The position numbers were made by a program, and so were the translations under genes. 64,000 nucleotides of DNA from Isoetes taiwanensis. Taxonomy: Eukaryota; Streptophyta; Lycopodiopsida; Isoetales; Isoetaceae. The DNA is taken from NCBI GenBank assembly GCA_021234155.1, contig JAJEKV010000017.1, positions 12,283,525 through 12,347,524 on the forward strand. The letters run 5' to 3'. This document shows, in pieces, positions 58,229-64,000 of this stretch. The notes under the pieces are model-generated. The model did not search any database. It was not told the DNA's origin and saw only the letters and a program-made list of their open reading frames with translations. The first letter of the stretch is position 1. Every line of letters starts with the position of its first letter.

Positions 58229-59295
58229 GTTGCGATGCTTCCCGAACCTATATGATGCTCCCATTCATATAAATACGGGAAATTCCCTTCCCCAGTCACT
58301 ACTATCATTAGGAAACATCATCGACAGAACATGACCACAATATATATATATATATAATAAGTTGAAACAAGGGCTCCAACCTTGGGATCAGACTCAAGGG
58401 ATTGACTGACGGTCATGGCCTCCGGATAACAACAGATGACAATAGCACTGGCTGGCATAGAACATTGGATAGGGTAGCCTATTCCATTCATCCCTCCTGT
58501 GCACACCTTGTAGGCAGGCTGAAACATGTTGTGGCATAGTTGTAACCTCCCAAAAACAAAATCCCTAGGAGTCACCCTATGGAATTACTCTGGGTTGCAT
58601 CTACCAGTCCGATGAGGCGTCTCTTCCCAGACCACAATGGATATGAGGGTGGCTAGAGGATTGTGGTGACACACATCCATGCTCGACTTTAATGCATCAA
58701 ACCATGAGCTAGTGCGACACCTGCAACCCAGGGGCGTTAGACCCATATTTGGCCCACATACGATGACCGCCGAGAAGCCTAGCACATTATAAGGGCCCCA
58801 ATAACCATACCTCCACATCTCCATTGTCTTCTTTGTCTGGTGCTCAATCACAGCATAATATCTACAGCTAGATGGTCTCTATGCACAGATCGCATTTAAT
58901 GGAACTTATGGGGAATCTAGCTAGGATCATCCATACATCTACTAGCTTCTAAGTCTCTACCCACCCTTGCCCAAGCACAAGAGGTGCAGAATCAAAGTAA
59001 CAAAGCACCCATCTCCATAGCATAACTAGAGAATAAAAAACTACACTTTAACATATAACAGTATTCCGCAATCAAAGAACTTAATCTACTCTTCTACATG
59101 TTTCTTGGCTAGAGCAGTTCTTCCTGAGCATCTCCATCTTCCTAGAATCTGGTTCTGCGCTAATTTCGAACTAGGATTTAGGCCTAATGCTAGATTGGGC
59201 TATTTGGGTTAATCTCATGGAAACAATTGATTGGTGCCATGTGGCACCTAGGTTCCCCCTTAGCTACAATTAATTAACATAGCTAATGTAATATA
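58229..59295. repeat. Decayed copy of the 46724-48300 solo-LTR family
   Basis: Collinear with the solo LTR: GCTTCCCGAACCTATA (58238) against GCTCCCTGAACATATA (46730); GGCATAGAACATTGGATAGGG (58456) against GGCATAGAACATCGGCTAGGG (47127); CCGATGAGGCG (58608) against CCGATGAGGCA (47281); TTAACATAGCTAA (59274) against 48191. Many C-to-T and G-to-A differences and deletions. Ends are eroded. Confidence 0.8.
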
Positions 59296-59365
59296 CTTCT
59301 ACAAGAATTTGTCGTGGAGGCCTTTGCCACTGCTGCTTTGTGTCTTTAGTTTATACATCTGAAAA

Positions 59366-59465
59366 AAAAAAGAATTGAATTGAATTGAATGTCTTTTAGC
59401 ATCCATGGAGGCCAATCGGCCTATGGGACCCAATACAAGAGTGCAACAGGCGTATATTTGCCCGG

Positions 59466-59502
<37 letters not shown>

Positions 59503-59520
59503 CGCCCCGGAGGGTTTTTG
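59366..59520 (-). repeat. SINE-type repeat with (ATTCA)n tail and an A/T expansion, minus strand
   Basis: Minus strand: GGCCTCCATGGATGCTAAAA, then ATTCAATTCAATTC. Upstream, AAACCCGGGCAAATATACGCC follows a run of about 30 T where a tRNA B-box-like GGTTCGAA would be expected. The same 3' end lies at 49136 and 60077. Tentative. Confidence 0.4.
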
Positions 59521-60060
59521 AGGGGAAAACTGTGGCAGCAATAAGATTTCTGACAAACTATACAAATGTACATACATATATCATGAAGTATTTCCTGCAC
59601 ATCAAGTGGTTGTCCGGGGGCAGATATGAGCCCTCAGATCCATTACCTCCTGAATGTATGATCCTAATGAGTGCACCGAGGTCGTGCTCAGTATTATGTG
59701 TAGCTGCTGGTTGGGCCTGACCAAGAGAGCGAAGCACATGGAATCACCTAGATTTATGCCACATTTTCCAATCATGCCATGAGTGGCCACATGGCCAGCA
59801 ATTAGCTCATAAATCTGCTATAACAAAAAAGCCCAGAGTACAACTAGAAGCAATTTGGAATCAATTAGCTCTTAAACATGATTTGGGACACTGTTATCCA
59901 CTCTAGTATTTTGTTCGTACTTTTAAGGGAGAGATTTAAAATAAGCAAGAAATTACAAAAGAAGTCTCTTCTATTGTGGCATTTATTAGGGTCTACCCAA
60001 AGCTGGATAAAATGGCAAATCCAACTTAGGCTATAAGTTTGGAAGATTATGTATGTTACT
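59521..60060. other. Unassigned stretch
   Basis: No coding family, RNA gene or repeat recognised. Confidence 0.4.
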
Positions 60061-60154
60061 TTAGAATTTGCTCCAGTTGGTCACCGTGGACGATAAAAAT
60101 ATATTCCATTCAATTCCATTCTCCAATTACACAGTAGCAAAATGGCTACTGTTC

Positions 60155-60290
60155 GGTTTAATGGCTAGTCCATTGTCTTAGCAATTAAGAGATCTTGTGT
60201 TCAAGTCTCTGGGGGGCCGTCATATGTCCTCATGGACGCTGCTAATGTGGCATGGCGTAAAAATACTATCTATCTATCTATCTATTATTT
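60155..60290 (+). repeat. tRNA-derived SINE with (TATC)n tail
   Basis: TGGCTAGTCCA at 60162-60172 fits the polymerase III A box. GTTCAAGTC at 60199-60207 fits the B box (GTTCRANNC), and their spacing fits a tRNA-like head. The unrelated body CATATGTCCTCATGGACGC...TGTGGCATGGCGTAAAAATAC leads to TATC repeats at 60264-60285. Partial relatives occur at 8840-8900 and 11266-11352. No flanking duplication could be read. Confidence 0.75.
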
Positions 60291-60479
60291 TTTATAATAT
60301 CAACAAGAGCCAATTCCAGTGATCAAACCTCGATTGTTTTTAATTTGTTAAGTGATTAAACACATTCATTTCAATCTGCTCTTTTTGTAATGTTTGATGT
60401 AATGCTTGGTCTACGATTCTAGTTCTTCGTAATTTTGTTTGACATATTGCTTGGCCTACATGTTGTTCTAGTTTTGGAT

Positions 60480-62205
60480 CACTGTTGCCCCCAAAGGGCA
60501 ACATGCTAATTGTGTTCTATGCATTCAAGTCAGGTTAAGTCATTTCTGAAGACTAGGTCAAAGATTTGAAGAGCTTGGTAGTCAACATTGGTGTGAAGGT
60601 CAAAAGATGCTTACCTTCTAGGTCAACAAGTGCTCAAGCCAAAAGTTCACAAGAGGTATTTTATTTGGGATCAAATGCTTAGTTAAGAATATACTCTAGA
60701 AGAATCTGGGTTATGAAGTTTGGAAGACACCTTTTGAAGATTGGAAGTTAAGAGTTTGGAAGACCCCATGGTGTATAGTTTCTAACTCCATTTTTGCATT
60801 TTTGGCCCAATATTGTTTTCATGTCCATTGCTCATCCTTTTGCCATGCCCACCTTGTCAAGTCCTTGCCATTTCCTCCAAATACCACTATATTGGCCATT
60901 CAAAAAAACATTCAAAGCCCTATTGCAAAGTTATTATCCCCCTCTTTTGCATTTCCACCTTTGTCTCCTTACTAGCCTCTTATGATTTCTTTTGCCTTAT
61001 TCTTATTCCATTATGCCCTCATTGGTATATTCCCAACCTTGTCAAAAGATGCCCCAAAGATTCTCTATTCTTTACACGTGTGGCCAATCTTCCCTATGGT
61101 CAAGAGATTATAACCTCCTTTAAATATTTTATGAATAAAAGCCTTTGAACCATTGGCCAAGCTTTTAAAAATGGTCGAATACGACATATACAGGGCATAT
61201 TCTTGTAAAAATACGAAACCGTATCGCAAAAATTATGGGAAAATACAGCCGAAGAACCCTAGAACTGGAAATCCGGCTCGAATCATGCCTTCCCGTGCTC
61301 CATTTTCTCTGAGACCACCCTATTTTTAGATTCCGGAACCTAAGCAACAGATTAAGCCTAAATTTATTACCTAAAATCACTGGAACCAAAATTTGAAACT
61401 ATATACAAGGGAAACTCAATCACGACATTTTTGAAGGCCCAGACGTACTCAAATCCGACATTGACCATTGCTGAGCATGATCTGAACGATTCTTGAAGTT
61501 CCTGAGCGTTCCTCAACTGGATTTGCAAAGATCTAGTTGACATTACCTTCAAAAAAATTATCTTATGACTTGTGATGATTATTTTTACTGTATCCGGAGT
61601 TATGAAGCATCCTTATCTATTGTTATCATGATATATTTACCTTCATATCAATTTAAATTGACTGCCAAGTTGTCAAATCCATCTTTGATATTTTTCTTAG
61701 CAATTCTTGCCTCAAAATATTTTGTAGAAAACCCTTGAGTGTAAAAATTAGCTCTCTGTTTTGATCAGTTTTGACTGTATTTTGTCAAATCCGGCCATAA
61801 AGAATACTTTTACAGGTCCAAATGGAAATATGACTACATGTCTCTCTTCTTTATCACAATTGCAATACATTTGCTTTGGAAATTCCCAAAAACACGCTTG
61901 GCAACTCTAAATCTCATTTTCTGATCACTGTTTTCCATATTTGACTTCTATTGACCAAATTTTGACCCCACTTTGAGATTGAATAACTCTCAAATTTAGT
62001 CTCTGACTTGGTCAGGGACTTTATCATTGGATACTTACAACTTTTTTGAGCAAGTCTACAGCAGCTGACTCGAGAAACCAATCCATCTTTTATCACATCA
62101 TCTGTTTTAGTCAAGGTACCATTTTTTGGAAATGGGAAAGGTATAAAACCTCAACTTTTTAAACTTCTTTCTAAATTTATCTTGCATAGACTGATCACTT
62201 AAGTG
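60480..62205 (+). repeat. Probable 5' LTR of Ty3/gypsy copy 3
   Basis: Lies directly before the leader and gag of copy 3. It shares weak order with LTR A: GGAAGAC.CC.TTTGAAGA, then CTTGGTCAGGGA / TTGACCAAATTTTGACC near the U5 end (compare TTGACCAAAAATTGACC near 21330). Limits are uncertain and no partner LTR is in the window. Confidence 0.45.
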
Positions 62206-62323
62206 ATCTGGAGGTTCTAACCCCAATTTGGGTGTAAACTCAAATTGGTTCCTTGTGGTTGACCTTTAAGCCAGGTTTAGGGTCAACATTTTGGAGGTTC
62301 TACCGAGATCTTCCTGGATTTCA

Positions 62324-63897
62324 GAACTCATGGCTCCAAAGCAAAAATTTCTAGCAGAACAACAACCATTGGAAGATGTTGATGTATCAGATCATTGCAG
62401 AGAAAGGCCATTGCCTTCAAGTTTCTCAACTAGCTTACTTCAAAACATGCCATACCAATTCGAGTTGAATGTCCCTGTTCCTTTGCCTACCTTTGATTCC
62501 AGCATGAGTGCTAACAACTTTTTGAGAATATTTGAAGACTATGGTTTCAAGAAGGGTGCAAGCTTTCAGAGTTTGAGAAATGTTTCAAAGATGAGAGTGA
62601 AGCTGGTGCTTGGTTAACTTATGAGAAGTTAATGGGTACCACCTCATGGGATGAACTCGTCAAGAAGTTCCTGGACAGGTTTGGTAAGTTAGCTGCTCCA
62701 AAAGATTTGGTTAATGAGTTGCAAAGTTTTTCTATACATGCAGGGGAAAGTGTGAATCAGTACAAAGAAAGGTTTAGCACATTTATGAGCAGGTGCCAAA
62801 GAGCACAAGTCACAATCCCAACACTTTTTTTAGTTACTGCTTTCATCAATGGTTTGGAAAGAAGACCAGATATCCAAAGGAAATTGCTCAAGATCCAAGC
62901 TGCTGAAGGATTTGATTCCATATACAAAGTTTTTGCCAAAACCACTGACCTGACTCAGATGCTCTCTACTTTGCCTGATAAGCACCATATTTCTCACCAT
63001 GGTCATGATCCTTTTTACCTTGATGCTACTGATGCACATTATGATCATCACCCTTCCATTCCAGTTTATGCCATACAGAAAGAAAAGAAGAAATCTAAAG
63101 AGGAGGAAGCTAGTTCTCAAGTTGCAGAGGTCAAATCAGACCTATCTAAGGTTACTGAAGCTTTAGCAGAACTAACCAAACAATTGGTTGAACTCAAGGC
63201 TGCAAGAATAGGTAAAACTTACCCTGAATGTATTCATTGCAGTAGGAATACTCATCCATCAAAAATTTGCTATTGGCAAGTGTGTCCTAAATGCAATAGA
63301 AAAGGCCACTTTGGAAAGGAATGTCCTATTTGTTCTTTTTGTAAAGAAGTTGGTCATACTGATGTTAGGTATGCTGTTAAGGAATACTTTGCTAAGCAGG
63401 AACAAGAAAAGAGACCAGAACCTGAGCCTCCTGTGAGATTTGCTGAACCAAGTACTTCTATAAGGTTTATTCAGGCTACAGAAGTTCCCAAAACTGAAGA
63501 AGTTATGGCAGTGCAAACTAGAAGAATGAATGAAGTCAATATACATGCTGAATCAAGTAAACATCCCACGGCCAGGTCTTCATCACCTACAATAGAATCA
63601 CCTGCTCAAATGATAGCTGCACCTCCACAGCAAAAATATGGTAAGAAAGACCAAGATCTTGATGAAGTTGATGTTTTGCTCAAAAATTCCAAAGTAAGTG
63701 TGGATCTCTTCACCTTGCTAAAGATTGCACCCAGCTACAGAAAAAGGGTGCTCCAGCAAACTGGTGGTGAGCAATTAAATGCTTGTGTAAATTTCACTGA
63801 TGCCACTGACCTTGTTCTAGCACAGAATGAAGAAGACCCTGGGGCATCATGTTCAGCTTCTTTAGGAGGTTATACCTTTTTAAATGATCCTCCCTAA
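62324..63897 (+). pseudogene. Ty3/gypsy gag-protease, copy 3 (divergent subfamily)
   Basis: Leader repeats TGGAGGTTCTA at 62209 and 62292 precede gag. In-frame start candidates are MEVLPRSS and MAPKQKFLAEQQ; the latter (about 62330) aligns with copies 1 and 2. Capsid blocks: QFELNVPVPLPTFD, SMSANNFLRIFEDYG, a frameshift near 62540-62630, then GTTSWDELVKKFLDRFGKL and HAGESVNQYKERFS. Zinc knuckles: CIHCSRNTHPSKIC, CPKCNRKGHFGKEC and CSFCKEVGHTDVRY, where the last Cys is Tyr (TGT to TAT). A long acidic linker leads to VSVDLFTLLKIAPSYRKRVL and the start of protease (EEDPGA). Gag and protease are in one frame. Confidence 0.85.
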
Positions 63898-64000
63898 ATA
63901 TCATGCCATATCACATTATGAAGAAGTGTGGTTTCGAGGTGGACAAGAAAGCTTCTATATTATTAAGAACTTTTTGTAATGCTAAAATTACTTTTATTGG
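63838..64000 (+). pseudogene. Ty3/gypsy protease start, copy 3, frame-shifted and cut by the window edge
   Basis: After EEDPGA the frame reads FLNDPP and stops. In another frame NIMPYHIMKKCGFEVDKKAS continues, matching NVMPHHVMRMCGLEIDKKAP of copy 1. The catalytic DGGS block is not recognisable here (FLNDPP in its place), so the protease would be inactive even without the frameshift. Confidence 0.7.

Overview
This is nuclear DNA from a land plant, rich in transposons. The evidence is a host gene with GT-AG introns, plant-type LINEs (DUF4283 ORF1, zf-RVT tail), a PLS-type PPR fragment, a plant FRAY/Ste20-like kinase fragment, Ty1/copia and Ty3/gypsy elements with long LTRs, tRNA-derived SINEs and long microsatellites. 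The repeat density suggests a large genome such as a fern or another non-seed or gymnosperm lineage; that placement is an inference with low confidence.

Only two host genes look real. The last four visible exons of a transportin-1 (karyopherin beta-2) gene lie at 135-666 (+). A complete eight-exon gene for a coiled-coil protein of about 414 residues lies at 54555-56513 (+). Nearly everything else is mobile-element sequence at different stages of decay, with captured pieces of host genes.

Layout. 0.1-0.7 kb: transportin 3' end. 3.2-7.5 kb: broken Ty1/copia element with gag inverted relative to pol and a 577-bp 3' LTR that abuts a (CT)n tract. 7.7-13.1 kb: duplicated non-coding segment with SINE-like repeats. 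13.1-17.1 kb: inverted repeat and a minus-strand Ty3/gypsy remnant. 17.4-27.7 kb: Ty3/gypsy element (copy 1) with a ~2 kb 5' LTR that carries a 1.08-kb Helentron-like tandem dimer, and a pol with an extra RNase H upstream of RT. 28.4-37.9 kb: plant LINE split by a 2.4-kb insertion carrying PPR and other gene pieces. 37.9-42 kb: mostly unrecognised, with local duplications. 42-50.5 kb: LTR half (B), a minus-strand gag (copy 2) with its own LTR (C) interrupted by a solo LTR and a 5'-truncated LINE, then a plus-strand LTR and gag start (D). 50.5-53.7 kb: subtilase fragment and a second gene-capturing element holding a kinase fragment. 54.4-56.5 kb: candidate Helitron terminus and the coiled-coil gene. 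57.9-60.3 kb: (GATA)n, a decayed solo-type LTR and SINEs. 60.5-64 kb: a third Ty3/gypsy gag-protease running off the window.

The most interesting items are: (1) the Helentron-like head-to-tail dimer at 19304-20382, whose empty site is preserved in two sibling LTRs; (2) the Ty3/gypsy pol with an intact-looking extra RNase H between protease and RT and a degenerate resident RNase H; (3) a pair of related composite elements that share both ends and carry different host gene fragments with introns; and (4) internal comparisons showing that premature stops arose by C-to-T change.
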